Of a DNA stretch of 32,540 nt, positions 1 to 8,850 are shown one piece after another (positions within the stretch are counted from its first letter, which is position 1; each line of letters begins with the position of its first letter). The position numbers and the translations under genes were made by a program. This DNA comes from Cyclostephanos tholiformis. Its lineage: Eukaryota > Bacillariophyta > Thalassiosirophyceae > Thalassiosirales > Thalassiosiraceae. Location of the stretch: positions 1 to 32,540 of the forward strand of contig JALLPB010000207.1 of the NCBI GenBank assembly GCA_036939975.1, read 5' to 3'. The notes beneath the pieces were generated by a model that ran no database searches, was not told where the DNA came from, and worked only from the letters and a program-made list of their open reading frames with translations.

Positions 1-489
1 GTGATCTGCTTTTGCCCCGATGGTACTATTCCAATTGTTTTTGTTAACGTGCCTGGTGCTGTTCATGACAGCCAAATCGCAGACTACGGAAATATATACG
101 ACAAACTTGAGTTAGTGTACGAAAGGGATGGTGGGAAGTGCACAGTCGACTCCGCATTTGGAAATGTAAGTAGAGATTACTTAATAAAATCTTCCCAGGA
201 ATTAATTCACATCGAAGATCGTCAGGAGCGAGGAGTTGCACGTGATGCGACGTCAATGCGGCAGTGTGCTGAGTGGGGGATGAGAGCATTTCAATCCTCG
301 ATGCCACGTATAAAGGACCGGATGAAATTTGAGACACGTGGTGAGCGTAAGGTAACTTTGACGATGATGATCTTGCTGTATAATTTACGTGCAAGGGCAG
401 TTGGGATTAATCAATTGCAGAGTTTCTACGCTGCTCCTCTCGATCGTGATGCTAATGTTGAATTCGTAACTCCACTAATTAACAATTAA
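1..489 (+). CDS. DDE-superfamily (Harbinger/DDE_Tnp_4-like) transposase, C-terminal part
   Basis: The frame is open from the first base, so the gene starts upstream of the window; the GTG at 1 is not a credible start. About 162 residues are visible. They contain the Harbinger-type stretch GAVHDSQIA (about residues 19-27), then VDSAFG with the probable second catalytic aspartate (about residue 50), and CAEWGMRAF with the probable catalytic glutamate (about residue 91). The D-to-E spacing of about 40 residues suits the family. The first catalytic aspartate must lie before the window. The protein would cut and rejoin the element's ends in the nucleus, together with the SANT-like partner encoded convergently 101 bp away. 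No frameshift or stop is seen in the visible part, so this copy may still be active. Family identification is from motifs; no search was possible. Confidence 0.75.
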   Translation: MICFCPDGTIPIVFVNVPGAVHDSQIADYGNIYDKLELVYERDGGKCTVDSAFGNVSRDYLIKSSQELIHIEDRQERGVARDATSMRQCAEWGMRAFQSSMPRIKDRMKFETRGERKVTLTMMILLYNLRARAVGINQLQSFYAAPLDRDANVEFVTPLINN

Positions 490-590
490 TTCTTAATTAT
501 ATTTAATTCTATCGTATGATATGATTTACTAGTATTCGATTTAATTCTATCGTCTTAATCTCTATTTTATCTACCCTTCGGTACTTCCTA

Positions 591-1553
591 TTAGTCTCCA
601 CCACCCGTCTTACCTTCCTCTCCTCCATGTCCTTGTTGCATCCCAAGCTGTTGCACGCCAGGTTGATTCTGATTATTTGCACCCCCCCCACCACCCATCG
701 CGTTCATCAGAAGAATCGTCATCATGTTCTGTTGCTGCTGCATCTGCTGACGCTGCATTTCCATCTGCAGACGAAATTCTTCACGCCTCTCCTCTCTCTC
801 AGAGCGTCTCTCATCCCTCTCAGACGCTTGATTCATCATCATCATCGCTATCATATTTCCAATCCGGTCACTAGGAGATGAATCTGGAGTAGAATTCCCC
901 CGCTGTCGTGTCCGCGGCCTCGAAATCGGTGTCATGTGCGTCTGAGGACGGCGCCTGGTGGACGAATTTCTGGATCCTGCGTCGGACAGTCGCGACGATG
1001 GTCCTGTGACAGACGATGCTCTCGACGACGACGGCCGAGAGTACACAGATGCTTCGGATGCTTCGGATTGTCGGGCTAACTCACCAGCCCCCTCACTCCT
1101 CTCACTCCTCCTCCCCTCCTCCTCCTCATTTACATTGTCTTCATCATCCAACCCAAGATCTCCAGTGCTTCCAACACTCCCCCCCCTTACCAAAAAAGAG
1201 GCCAATTCATCACCACTCCTGTCATCCTCGCCCTCGCCAGTACCGTCCTCTCCCACATCTGAATTATATTCATTGAGATCGGATGCATCCATTTTATCAA
1301 TTATTAAATATCGTATACGCTTGGCTCGGCGAACGGCAGGCGGGCAAAGAGGGTCGCCCGTAGGAACTTTCTTGTTGTGAAGTTCCTTAAACTTCCGCTT
1401 GAGACTGTCGACATTCCGTTTCTGATCGGGGTACCTCGATAAATGGAGCTCAGCAACCCTCTCCCATGCAGTTGCTGTTACGGGAATAATCTCCTCCAAT
1501 TCATCGAGGAAGTTATCGACTTCTTCCTGCGAATACGAGAATCCTTTTGGCAT
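591..1553 (-). CDS. Myb/SANT-like (DUF6818-type) DNA-binding protein of the Harbinger-like element
   Basis: The frame gives about 320 residues from the ATG at 1553, chosen because the copy at 15915-17033 starts with the same MPKG; an ATG at 1568 would add five residues. Residues 1-90 form the conserved helical domain (KGFSYSQEEVDNFLDE, HLSRYPDQKRNVDSLKRKFKEL, KVPTGDP, RRAKRIR), which I recognise as the SANT/trihelix-like DUF6818 type. An acidic and serine-rich middle follows, then an RPRTRQR basic patch. The C-terminal part is highly charged (SERDERRSEREERREE) and passes into a methionine/glutamine-rich segment that probably forms a coiled coil, ending in a Gly/Asn/Gln tail. Harbinger elements encode such a protein to bind element ends and bring the transposase into the nucleus; that role is inferred. 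The reading frame is intact. Overlapping plus-strand frames are low-complexity shadows. Confidence 0.8.
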   Translation of the reverse strand: MPKGFSYSQEEVDNFLDELEEIIPVTATAWERVAELHLSRYPDQKRNVDSLKRKFKELHNKKVPTGDPLCPPAVRRAKRIRYLIIDKMDASDLNEYNSDVGEDGTGEGEDDRSGDELASFLVRGGSVGSTGDLGLDDEDNVNEEEEGRRSERSEGAGELARQSEASEASVYSRPSSSRASSVTGPSSRLSDAGSRNSSTRRRPQTHMTPISRPRTRQRGNSTPDSSPSDRIGNMIAMMMMNQASERDERRSEREERREEFRLQMEMQRQQMQQQQNMMTILLMNAMGGGGGANNQNQPGVQQLGMQQGHGGEEGKTGGGD

Positions 1554-1631
1554 CGATGGTGGAGTCAAGAGGAAGCGGTGGCTGTGGGCAAGATATGTTT
1601 TTATGTTTTTATGTTTTTATGTCTTTATGTC

Positions 1632-1663
1632 TATATACAACCGGGGGGGGGGGGTTGTATATA
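1632..1663. repeat. Subterminal hairpin with oligo-G loop (element 1)
   Basis: Eleven-base perfect inverted arms (TATATACAACC at 1632-1642 and its complement at 1653-1663) enclose ten further G residues, so the tract is 12 G in all (1643-1654). It lies about 80 bp upstream of the SANT-like start and about 115 bp inside the element end. The second element has the same structure at 17100-17130. Confidence 0.85.
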
Positions 1664-1767
1664 CGATACCTCTATATGTCAAAAAAACATATAATAGGGT
1701 TAAATAGGGTTAAAAAAACGTATTTTTATGTCAAAATGACATATGTCTTTATGTTTTTATGTTTTTG

Positions 1768-1795
1768 GGAATGCTCCAATATATTGGAGCATTCC
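1768..1795. repeat. Perfect 28-bp palindrome made of two Harbinger-like end sequences
   Basis: GGAATGCTCC (1768-1777), AATATATT (1778-1785) and GGAGCATTCC (1786-1795) form a perfect palindrome. The left arm is the right terminus of the element carrying the transposase. The right arm, followed by TAAAA, looks like the first 15 bp of a left terminus of the same family in opposite orientation. It is either a solo end left by another copy or part of a palindromic insertion. It lies about 60 bp before the ATG at 1855. Confidence 0.85.
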
Positions 1796-1854
1796 TAAAA
1801 TTAAAAAAACGCTGATAAATATTTTTTCCTTTTTTGTGTTTTTATTTTCTCGCC

Positions 1855-3498
1855 ATGTCCGACGCCGCCGATTTACGCGCGACCCTTCTAAAAACCGACA
1901 CGTCGGCACCAGCCATCCAATCCTCCTCCCGCGCCATGATGCGCTTCTACGACAGGCCGGGGGGGGCCGCCACGGCCGTGTCCGAGTGGCGTTCCGCACT
2001 CCAATCCTCGTCGCCGTCCCGTCACCTACCGTTGCTGTACGTGGCCAACGAGGTATTACAAACGTCGAAGCGCAATCGGGGGAATAAATTCCTCGAGGCA
2101 TTCAGTCCAGTATTGGGAAGCAGCCTTATATACATGTGCGGAAAGGACAAAAACGTCACCGAGAAGGTACGACGGACGGTGAAGATCTGGGGGGATAGGA
2201 GGGTCTTTTCGATGAGGTACGTCACGGACGTCCTATCAGGATTGGAGCCGTATCGCGATGGAGGGGGGGGGGGTCCGGCTAGCGCGACGGCTGCATCATT
2301 GCCGGTCGGAAAGGCGTTGGCCGGAGCGCATCCGAATTCGAAGTCCCCCTCGGTCTCCGTCACGACGAATTCCGACGATGATGACGAAAGAGATGGTATG
2401 TTCGGGGGGGACGGTCAGAAGTTGCTCGACGTGAGCATCGACGCGACGGCCTTGTCCGCCGCGGCGCGGAAAGCCTCGGGGGGGCCGAGCTCACCCGAAT
2501 TCGGCGCCGGTGCCAAACGTAGGTGCGTTGTTGTTTTTGCGAAGTATGATGAAATATATATATATTGAAATAGTCAGAGGGGGCAAATTTGAGGTCGCCT
2601 TGGGCGAAAATTACGAAAGTCGCCCCCACTGACAATTTCCGATTGCGCCCAGCCGACGTCGGCGGTCGTGTTGTGGAAATGGTCATTCAGATTGACACCA
2701 CTTCGCCTCATGCCGTTCTCCCTCACTTTCCCCGCCATCGTTCGACTATAGGAGGCAATCCGCCGGGTCCCCCACGCCTCAATCTGGCTCGAGTGCTGGA
2801 CCCGTTGTCAAAAAGTCGAAGGCGCTGTCAGGTCAAAATTTCCTGGACCTGTTTCAGACAGTCGTCGACCTCGATGAGAGGTACAAGTCGTGCATCGGCG
2901 TCGTCGAGGCCATACCGCCCTCATACCTCGATGAAAGCAGCACCGACATCGATGACCTAGTCGGGGACGAGCTGACCGACATGTACAAGAGGGTTTGTCA
3001 GGCGGAGCGGAACGTTCGCAGGGAACGTCGCACCATGTACTCCATCGCGGTGCGAAGGCGTGATTTAGAGACGGAAGCGAGGCGATATGTGTCGTGGCTG
3101 AGAAACCTCGCCAAGGCGGACGATGACGATATCGACTTCTGCGACAAATTGGAGGCGAAGTTGGATTTGATATCCGTCTGCCATGGTAAGCTCAATAATT
3201 TCTTCGATCCTTGTTCATGCTGCAATTTTTTTTTCTCTGGGCCAACACGATTATTCCTGCATACACCCAACCAATAGAGGAGGCTAAGTCGTTACGCGAC
3301 AAGCACCGCGCGGATGAGGCCCGAAGGCGGATCGAGGCCGAAGAGGCAAGGAAACGCGCCGTGGAGGATGAAGAGCGCCGACGCATACTCGACGATGCCA
3401 AGATGGAAGCAGAGGCCAAGCCGGGAATGGTGTGGAATAAAGAGGCTAGAGAGTATCAGTACGTACACGATCCCACGGAAGAGTCATGGAGGGATTGA
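1855..3498 (+). CDS. CID (RPR)-domain protein of the RPRD type, three exons
   Basis: Proposed exons are 1855-2522, 2752-3185 and 3278-3498, giving 440 residues. Both introns keep phase: donor AG|GTGCGT joins acceptor ACTATAG (two bases of a codon carried over), and donor ATG|GTAAGC joins acceptor CCAATAG (one base carried over). Residues 1 to about 130 form a CTD-interaction domain (RATLLKTDTSAPAIQSSSRA, then LYVANEVLQTSKRNRG, then RTVKIWGDRRVFSM), the all-helical fold that binds the phosphorylated C-terminal repeat of RNA polymerase II. A serine/glycine/proline-rich linker follows (to about 260). Exons 2 and 3 encode long charged helices (LDLFQTVVDLDERYKSC; RRRIEAEEARKRAVEDEERR) typical of the dimerising coiled coil of RPRD1/CREPT relatives. 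The end (NKEAREYQYVHDPTEESW) is compact and acidic. ATG 1855 is preferred over the in-frame ATG at 1834 because the CID begins just after it. The gene is CpG-rich like its two downstream neighbours. RPRD rather than another CID protein (Pcf11, SCAF) is likely but not certain. Confidence 0.82.
2523..2751 (+). other. Intron 1 of the CID/RPRD gene
   Basis: 229 bp, GT-AG. The donor GTGCGT directly follows AG, and the acceptor is TTCGACTATAG after a pyrimidine-rich stretch. It contains stop codons in the coding frame and an AT-rich tract (TATATATAT). Other AGs at about 2660 and 2696 exist, but this one restores the phase and the reading of exon 2. Confidence 0.7.
3186..3277 (+). other. Intron 2 of the CID/RPRD gene
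   Basis: 92 bp, GT-AG. The donor is GTAAGC and the acceptor is CCAATAG. A T-rich tract lies near 3228-3236. Removing it joins exon 2 to exon 3 in phase at a glutamate codon. Confidence 0.8.
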
Positions 3499-3805
3499 TA
3501 TAGATGATGCTCATTTCTTGTCAGTGCGAGCATATTTCTGCCCAATATACTCTTCTGTAGTTCGGAATTATCATAATACATCCATTGGCTTTTGTGAGAA
3601 ATGCATATTAAAGTAACTGATCGATTGGATCCTTTCTCGCTGCATTCCTCCGATGAAAGATTACTCGTGTTCCTTCACGCAGAAGTAAAAATAATTAATT
3701 ATTTGTGTGCAATCATCAATTACATGTATGTACATCTCACACAAACAATAAAAAAAAATAATATGTCATTTAAAAAGCACTTCATCCTCCTCCTCATCAA
3801 TTCAT
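3499..3805. other. Intergenic 3' regions between convergent genes
   Basis: No gene is seen. The AT-rich sequence lies between the stop of the CID gene and the stop of the acyltransferase gene. AATAAA at 3747-3752 on the plus strand is a possible polyadenylation signal for the CID transcript, about 250 bp after its stop. Confidence 0.5.
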
Positions 3806-4714
3806 TTATTTCTCTTTCTTTAACGTAACTTCTTCCCCAATCAGCGGAATCACGCTAAAAATTGCATCAAACGTTTCCCTTTTTAACACCTCCTTGTCCA
3901 TTCCTTCTCTGGCCTGGATGGGCTTGTGGACGGTGAGCACCACGTTGTCTACAGTTCCTCCCCATAATAGACACAGCGGATACCAGCTATTCCAACAGCC
4001 GAGGGGAATATCAATAGAAACGGGGACGAGTTGACATTTGTTATCTAACGCTAACGTGTAGGCCCCATCCTTGAATGGCAGCCGGCCCGTCATTCGTCTC
4101 GTTCCCTGGGGGAAGAAGAACATGGGCAAACCCGATTGGATGGCCCTATTCGACCGCTCGAACAGGTTCGAGACGGACTTCTTGTTCTTTCCCGTCCGTT
4201 GGATGAATACGTGCTCGTTCAGGGTCATGATAAGTCCTACTCCCGGGAGGAATTTGACGCTTTGCTTCGCTATCCAACGAAACCTCCTCCCAAGGAAATA
4301 TACCACGGCGAGATCCACCTGGGATGAGTGGTTCGCGACGTACACCGGCGCCGGCGCTGAACCGTCATCCACGGGAAGGTTCTCCTCGCCCCTGATTTCG
4401 ACCGTGGGACAAATCAGGCATATGCAGCACATCTTAGCGAGTATACGTTCCGCGAAATGGGCCTCGCGCAGACAGTTGAAGCCGAGGAATTTCCCCAGGA
4501 TATAGATGGGCAATATAAGAAGACCCCCGACGAGTGCGCCGCTCATCCATAGTACGTTGAATATGTACACCTTCAAAGCGCCGACGAGGGATAGCGACGG
4601 CAGCAGGGGCGACTTCCATATCCGCTGTTCCTGCAACACCGACGGGATAGCGATGAGTAATGGCGACGCGGCGTAAACAAGCGCCAGCGTTTTTAGGGCG
4701 GCGAAAGTCGACAT
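3806..4714 (-). CDS. PlsC-type 1-acyl-sn-glycerol-3-phosphate acyltransferase (LPLAT family)
   Basis: From the ATG at 4714 the protein has 302 residues, normal for the family. That start is chosen because a hydrophobic N-terminal segment (about residues 10-28) begins just after it; upstream in-frame sequence to 4885 looks non-coding. A second hydrophobic stretch spans about residues 48-80. The LPLAT motifs are in order: NHSSQVD (128-134, the NHX4D catalytic pair), KFLPGVG (154-160), FPQGTRR (201-207, usually FPEGTRS, so the glutamate is replaced by glutamine) and VPVSI (230-234). It should transfer an acyl group from acyl-CoA or acyl-ACP to lysophosphatidic acid to give phosphatidic acid, at the ER or plastid envelope membrane. 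It is convergent with the CID gene and divergent from the membrane-protein gene. No intron is needed. Confidence 0.88.
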   Translation of the reverse strand: MSTFAALKTLALVYAASPLLIAIPSVLQEQRIWKSPLLPSLSLVGALKVYIFNVLWMSGALVGGLLILPIYILGKFLGFNCLREAHFAERILAKMCCICLICPTVEIRGEENLPVDDGSAPAPVYVANHSSQVDLAVVYFLGRRFRWIAKQSVKFLPGVGLIMTLNEHVFIQRTGKNKKSVSNLFERSNRAIQSGLPMFFFPQGTRRMTGRLPFKDGAYTLALDNKCQLVPVSIDIPLGCWNSWYPLCLLWGGTVDNVVLTVHKPIQAREGMDKEVLKRETFDAIFSVIPLIGEEVTLKKEK

Positions 4715-5031
4715 TGGATAGGATTGCTGTTGGTCAACGCCTACTATCGTATCCTGCGAGGGAATTTCAACGCGGCAGCAGCTGGCCAATGCGGGGTGGG
4801 GATGTGAAAAAGGGATTTGGCTGTGGGTAGTAAAAAACAAAAAGAGATCCCACAGCACCCCGTTGTCATTCCTTACATCGACCACAACGAGAAGCCCAAC
4901 GCATTTTCAATTTTCTCCGAAATTCGGGCTTGACGCGCATGGGACTGAAGGAGAAATAATTAAAACACAGATTCATTTGTTCTCTCTCCCTCTCCGGAAG
5001 TTCGAAATTAAGAGATAATAATAAAAGCACC
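4715..5031. promoter_or_regulatory. Shared divergent promoter region
   Basis: 317 bp separate the start codons of the acyltransferase (minus) and the membrane-protein gene (plus), so both promoters and 5' leaders must lie here unless transcripts overlap. AT-rich patches sit near 4955-4975 and 5010-5030. No clear TATA box or known operator is seen; the assignment is from position only. Confidence 0.45.
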
Positions 5032-6465
5032 ATGACGGCCATCAAGATCGGCCTCTCTCGGGCGGCCGCCCTGGCGTCGTTGATCCTCGCCCCCTCTTCC
5101 TCACACGATGGCGTCTCTGGCCAGATAATCTTCATCCCCACCACGACGACGTCCTACTTCCACGAGCCGCCGTCGTCGTCATCGTCGTCGTCTTACGACC
5201 AAAACGAGCCTCCCTGTCGAACAAGCCGCCTCGAGCCATTCCGACAGCGCATTCGTGAGGAGTGCCGCGCCGAGGCCAGGGACCACTGCCAAGGAGGGGG
5301 TACCGATGACCTCATGCGCTCCCTCATGCTACCCGTGTCCTCCTCTGGCCACGACGAGCGACGAATGGAGTCGTTGCTCGATGCGATCTTCGCGTCGTCC
5401 CATTCTGGGGACTACTCTGACCCCTTCGATCACATCTTCGAAGAGATGATGAATTGGTCCCTCCTCGCCTTTGACGGCGCCTCCTCCTCCTCCCCCCCCT
5501 CCGACTTGGCAGCGGCGTCATCGGCCGAGGGGGGGGGAGTCGACCCCAACAAAGCCGACGATGTCGTCGCCGCTGTCCCAATCGCGCCGGAAATCGCGGC
5601 GGAGAAAGCCCTTGACGTTGCGGTCGCGACTTTGGCCCGCCATTCCTTCCACAGGACCGACTCGGAAGATGGCGCCGCTGACCCGGGTGTCGCGCCGACG
5701 TTCTCCAACGTCGACGAGCTCCACGACCGACTCTTTCGTCTCGGTAGCGGCCTCCTCTCCGAGGCGCACGGTACCAAGCGCCGACTCCTCGAGGTTGGGG
5801 GGGGGGACATGGCGGATGTCGAAGCAACGGAGGTCGTCGACCCCCACGCGCACGTCAGGGAGCGCCTCGCGCGTCGACTCACCGAGTACCGCACGGACCT
5901 GTTCTACCACTCCGATGGCACCGTGACGGTGTACACCCGATCCTACGATCCCTACGTCCACCCATCCAGCCGCGAACCGCATCGTTCGCCCCTCGGCACC
6001 GGTTCGGACCGCGTCGACGAGTGCCTGATGTCCCGCATGTCGAACGGCGACCTGGATGGTGGATGCGCTGAGGCCGTAATCGAGTTTACGAAGGCGACGA
6101 CCGACAGGACCCGACAAGTCTCCCCCCGCCGCGTCGTCGTTAAAGTCACGAACAAGGACGCAGGAGAGAGGAACCTCGGCCTCAATCAGTCGACCGCGAC
6201 GCTCTTAATCCGCGGCGCGTGCGAGATCATCCTCTCGAACCTCATGGTGTTCTCTATCGCCGTCATCATCGTCGCCCTTATCGTGGACAGGATCTACGCC
6301 TGCTACAATGAGGACGACGACGAGGAGGGGGGGGAATTCGACTATGAGATTTTGCCGGAGGGCGATCGCGACGACGATGTTGGCGTCGGTCGGGAAGGAC
6401 GTGGTGGGGGGGAGGAAGCCCGCCTCCCCCGCGTGTACGTGGGCGTGCCTATTCACGTCGTGTGA
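5032..6465 (+). CDS. Secreted, single-pass membrane protein of unknown function
   Basis: The frame gives 477 residues with no intron. Residues 1 to about 31 read as a signal peptide (short basic start, IGLSRAAALASLILA core). A serine-rich stretch and a cysteine-containing segment (PPCRTSRLEPFRQRIREEC, then DHC) follow, then a long acidic lumenal or extracellular region with Ala/Ser/Asp runs and a second cysteine pair (DECLMS, GGCAEA) before the membrane. One transmembrane helix lies at about residues 402-423 (NLMVFSIAVIIVALIVDRIY). A strongly acidic tail of about 50 residues (NEDDDEEGGEFDYE) would face the cytosol, making it a type I protein. I do not recognise the family. Codon use is very CpG-rich, like its two host neighbours, which supports real coding. 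Long antisense frames here are shadows of that composition. Confidence 0.75.
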   Translation: MTAIKIGLSRAAALASLILAPSSSHDGVSGQIIFIPTTTTSYFHEPPSSSSSSSYDQNEPPCRTSRLEPFRQRIREECRAEARDHCQGGGTDDLMRSLMLPVSSSGHDERRMESLLDAIFASSHSGDYSDPFDHIFEEMMNWSLLAFDGASSSSPPSDLAAASSAEGGGVDPNKADDVVAAVPIAPEIAAEKALDVAVATLARHSFHRTDSEDGAADPGVAPTFSNVDELHDRLFRLGSGLLSEAHGTKRRLLEVGGGDMADVEATEVVDPHAHVRERLARRLTEYRTDLFYHSDGTVTVYTRSYDPYVHPSSREPHRSPLGTGSDRVDECLMSRMSNGDLDGGCAEAVIEFTKATTDRTRQVSPRRVVVKVTNKDAGERNLGLNQSTATLLIRGACEIILSNLMVFSIAVIIVALIVDRIYACYNEDDDEEGGEFDYEILPEGDRDDDVGVGREGRGGGEEARLPRVYVGVPIHVV

Positions 6466-7008
6466 AGTCTCCTTTTGGATAGTGCTCGGCGAAGTGGGCC
6501 TTCGTAGTGTCATTAGAGTGACTAAAATTAGATAAGTATCCATATATATTTTTTGACTTCTCTTTCACTCCCCAGAGTCTTAGATTGTCCATTTAAACCG
6601 AGAGGGAGAGTGAATATATTAGAAGTAAAGGGATACAAGGGAATATCACTCACACCCATCAATATAAGAGCGAACTTCAGTGGTCAAAAGAAACAATAGT
6701 CGTCTGGTAAAAGTTAATGATGATGCGGCGGCGCGCCCCCATCAAGCATGCATCTGATTGGTCATTCCACAAATTATTGTATACACTATTATATTCTTTC
6801 TTTCACCACATTATGAAGTATTTTTCTGGCCCTCAATCCTCAAGCTTTGGAGGACTACGTTTTATAAGATTTTCTGTGATGATTGTGTATGACTGACTGA
6901 CTGACTGACTTCATCACTTAATATAATTAAATTTTTGCGCCGTGAAAGTGCTAATCAAAACTAACAAAAAAGAAACAACAAATAAGGGTTACCATGTGTC
7001 TAATAATC
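6466..7008. other. Intergenic region with a short GACT microsatellite
   Basis: No gene is seen. CpG content falls abruptly after the stop at 6465. Five GACT units lie at 6891-6910. A GC-rich patch (GGCGGCGCGCCCCC) sits near 6727-6740. Confidence 0.5.
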
Positions 7009-8186
7009 TCAGTAGCATGTCGGTTTGTCCTGATCATCGATCCAATCTGCCACTGTTGTCCTCATTACTCCACAGGGATCTGCCTCTTCTCCCCAGATAT
7101 CCTCCGCCGTTCCTCCCATAAAGTGTGTGGGACGTGGGTGCTCAGGGTTGAGCTCATAGAATTCTTGTAAGGTAAAAGGGGGACACATTCCAAATGCAAC
7201 AATAATTCTGTTGTTGAATTCTGTCATATCGTCGGCATGCTCTCGTCCAAGAAGGAGGTCATTATACCATCGAATTGCTTTGTCCTCTAAGGAGCCAGAG
7301 TCTGGGATTTAGGTTATTTGTAAGTCACTGCACAGATCTCTCTCCCAGCAAACATATACTCTTTTGTTTGAGCAGTCCAACAGTAGCTGTTGGATGGTGT
7401 GGGGGGGACATTTGAAAGCTTGCAAGTCTGGGGTCAGAATTGGAGTCAATCGGTTGGTAAGCCAGATATGTACCATGTTTATAGCTACCTTTTGATGGGT
7501 TAATATTTGCCTGCAAATGAAGGTGAAGGAGAGATCTCCTCGTGGTCCACCAAGGGCGAGTCGGGCAGCATCATTTCCCCCCCATACTTTGTTGATGATG
7601 TACGGGGTAAAGGCATTGGCACCGATGAGAAGAAGAGTGATCCAGGCTAGAATGATTGCAATGTCTGTCAGATCACCATGGAGTGATATTGGCATTCCAT
7701 TCACATGCAACCTATGTCGAAATAGTATAATAATGCATCAAAGTCTTGCAATATCATATTGCGGAATGTGCCTTCGGTGCGATATTTTGCCCAGGTTTCG
7801 TCGTTAAGGCCAAGGGCCAATTGGGTGAAGGTACGATATTGGTCCTTCGTCATCTTGCAATTATTCCCTATTTCTTCATCAAGTTTGGTGCTCCCCAGGG
7901 GAAATTCACCCTCATCAATTGTGGTAGAAACAGTGGCAACCAAGAAGGCTCAGGTGCAGAGGGCACGTTTGGATTCGAAGTAGTAATCTTTGTATCCAAT
8001 GATGTCGCCAATTCGGCCTGGGACAATACACTTCATGGGGCGTGTGGTTGTTAGCCAAATATCAGATGGGAAATCATCGACATTGGTGGGGGATGGAGTA
8101 TTGAGAAAAGATGGATGTGGGTGTTTGGACTTTGTTTCGGACATAATGAGGGTGTCGGTGGGGGTGTCACAGTTTTGGATGGTCAT
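7009..8186 (-). pseudogene. Decayed protein-coding region of unknown family
   Basis: Read on the minus strand from an ATG at 8186 (or 8144), coding-like protein runs about 78 residues to an in-frame TGA at about 7950. It resumes in the same frame (VATVSTTIDEGEFPLGST and onward, about 80 residues) to about 7701. After a +1/-1 frame change it continues through a hydrophobic segment (IAIILAWITLLLIGANAF) to an in-frame TAA at 7309, then again in the same frame (IPDSGSLEDKAIRWYNDLLL) to a stop at 7009 after DQDKPTCY. The composition is protein-like throughout, so this is one former gene of about 390 codons with two stops and one frameshift. A small intron at the frame change is an alternative. No motif is recognised. 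It could be a decayed viral or transposon gene or a host gene relic. Confidence 0.45.
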
Positions 8187-8231
8187 GGTGGTGGTGGGGT
8201 AGGCCTGGGTGTATGCAGGTGTGTGGTGCAA

Positions 8232-8850
8232 GTAGATGTGTTGGTGAAGATATCATTCGAAATGACGTCATTTGATTCACAGATTTTCACAAGATAGCAA
8301 GAAAGGAGAAAGAAAGAAGCGAAAAGAGGGAGAAAGGAGGGAGTAATATGCCAGTGATGCACCAGTGAATCTTGGTGTGGCACAATGTTTATAAGTTCAC
8401 TCAGAGAAAAGCCTGCATGTTGTTGAGGAGCTGGAAGTGTGCTGTTATCTCATCAAGTGTTAGGCCAGTAGTGTTCCTTGCATGTTCCCATTTGTCTGGA
8501 TGATACAAGCATGAAGCATGCTAGTCATTGGTAAGCAAGTTTGATCTCTCATTCGGAGGCACCAAGTCCAAGGCCAAGAATTTTGAGGGAGTCATAGATG
8601 CCTGACATGAGCCCAGAAAGTTCACTGTAACAATGTGTAACTTGTGTAACAAATGTTACACTTTAGGCATGCCCGGCGTGAGTTTGTATTAGAGCACAGT
8701 AACATTGCTAGGATATATAGTGCCTTGTCTATAGAACTCCCCCATCTAACTATATACCATTCAGTTGGACTAGAAGCATACTTATTTAACATGTAACCTT
8801 GTTGGTATCGTAAACTCAACTACTACTTTGATAATAACTCCCCTTTGATA
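8232..8850. other. Non-coding stretch before the virus-like block
   Basis: No gene is seen. A purine-rich stretch lies at about 8295-8345. A near-perfect palindrome, GTGTAACA-AA-TGTTACAC, lies at 8644-8661. The 11-mer GGCATGCCCGG just after it (about 8666) also occurs near 21687. Confidence 0.45.

Larger units (their letters stand above)
1..1777. mobile_element. PIF/Harbinger-like DNA transposon, right part (left end outside window)
   Basis: The stretch holds a DDE transposase (plus strand, entering from the left edge) and a convergent Myb/SANT-like gene (minus strand), the two-gene layout known for PIF/Harbinger elements. The right terminus is placed at 1777 because read inward from there (GGAGCATTCC on the minus strand) it matches the terminal inverted repeats of a second copy at 15487-17245. 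Subterminal sequence is also shared: a CATTTTGACATAAAAA tract and a hairpin with an oligo-G loop. Between the convergent genes (490-590) there is only AT-rich sequence with a 15-bp near-exact direct repeat (TTTAATTCTATCGT, around 503 and 540). Between the SANT-like gene and the terminus lie tandem TTTTTATG-type octamers (about 1600-1635). The family assignment rests on gene content and terminal repeats; the left end is not visible. Confidence 0.75.

Noticed and set aside
627..1380. Several plus-strand open frames opposite the SANT-like gene
   Set aside because: They are Ser/Pro/His low-complexity translations caused by the antisense of acidic and Gln/Met-rich codons. The minus-strand frame has a conserved domain and a homologous second copy.
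1834..1854. Upstream ATG of the CID gene as the start
   Set aside because: It would add seven hydrophobic residues (MCFYFLA) from AT-rich leader sequence. The CID begins right after the ATG at 1855.
5324..6117. Long minus-strand frames within the membrane-protein gene
   Set aside because: These are Arg/Gly-rich shadows of a CpG-rich gene. The plus-strand frame has a signal peptide and a transmembrane helix.
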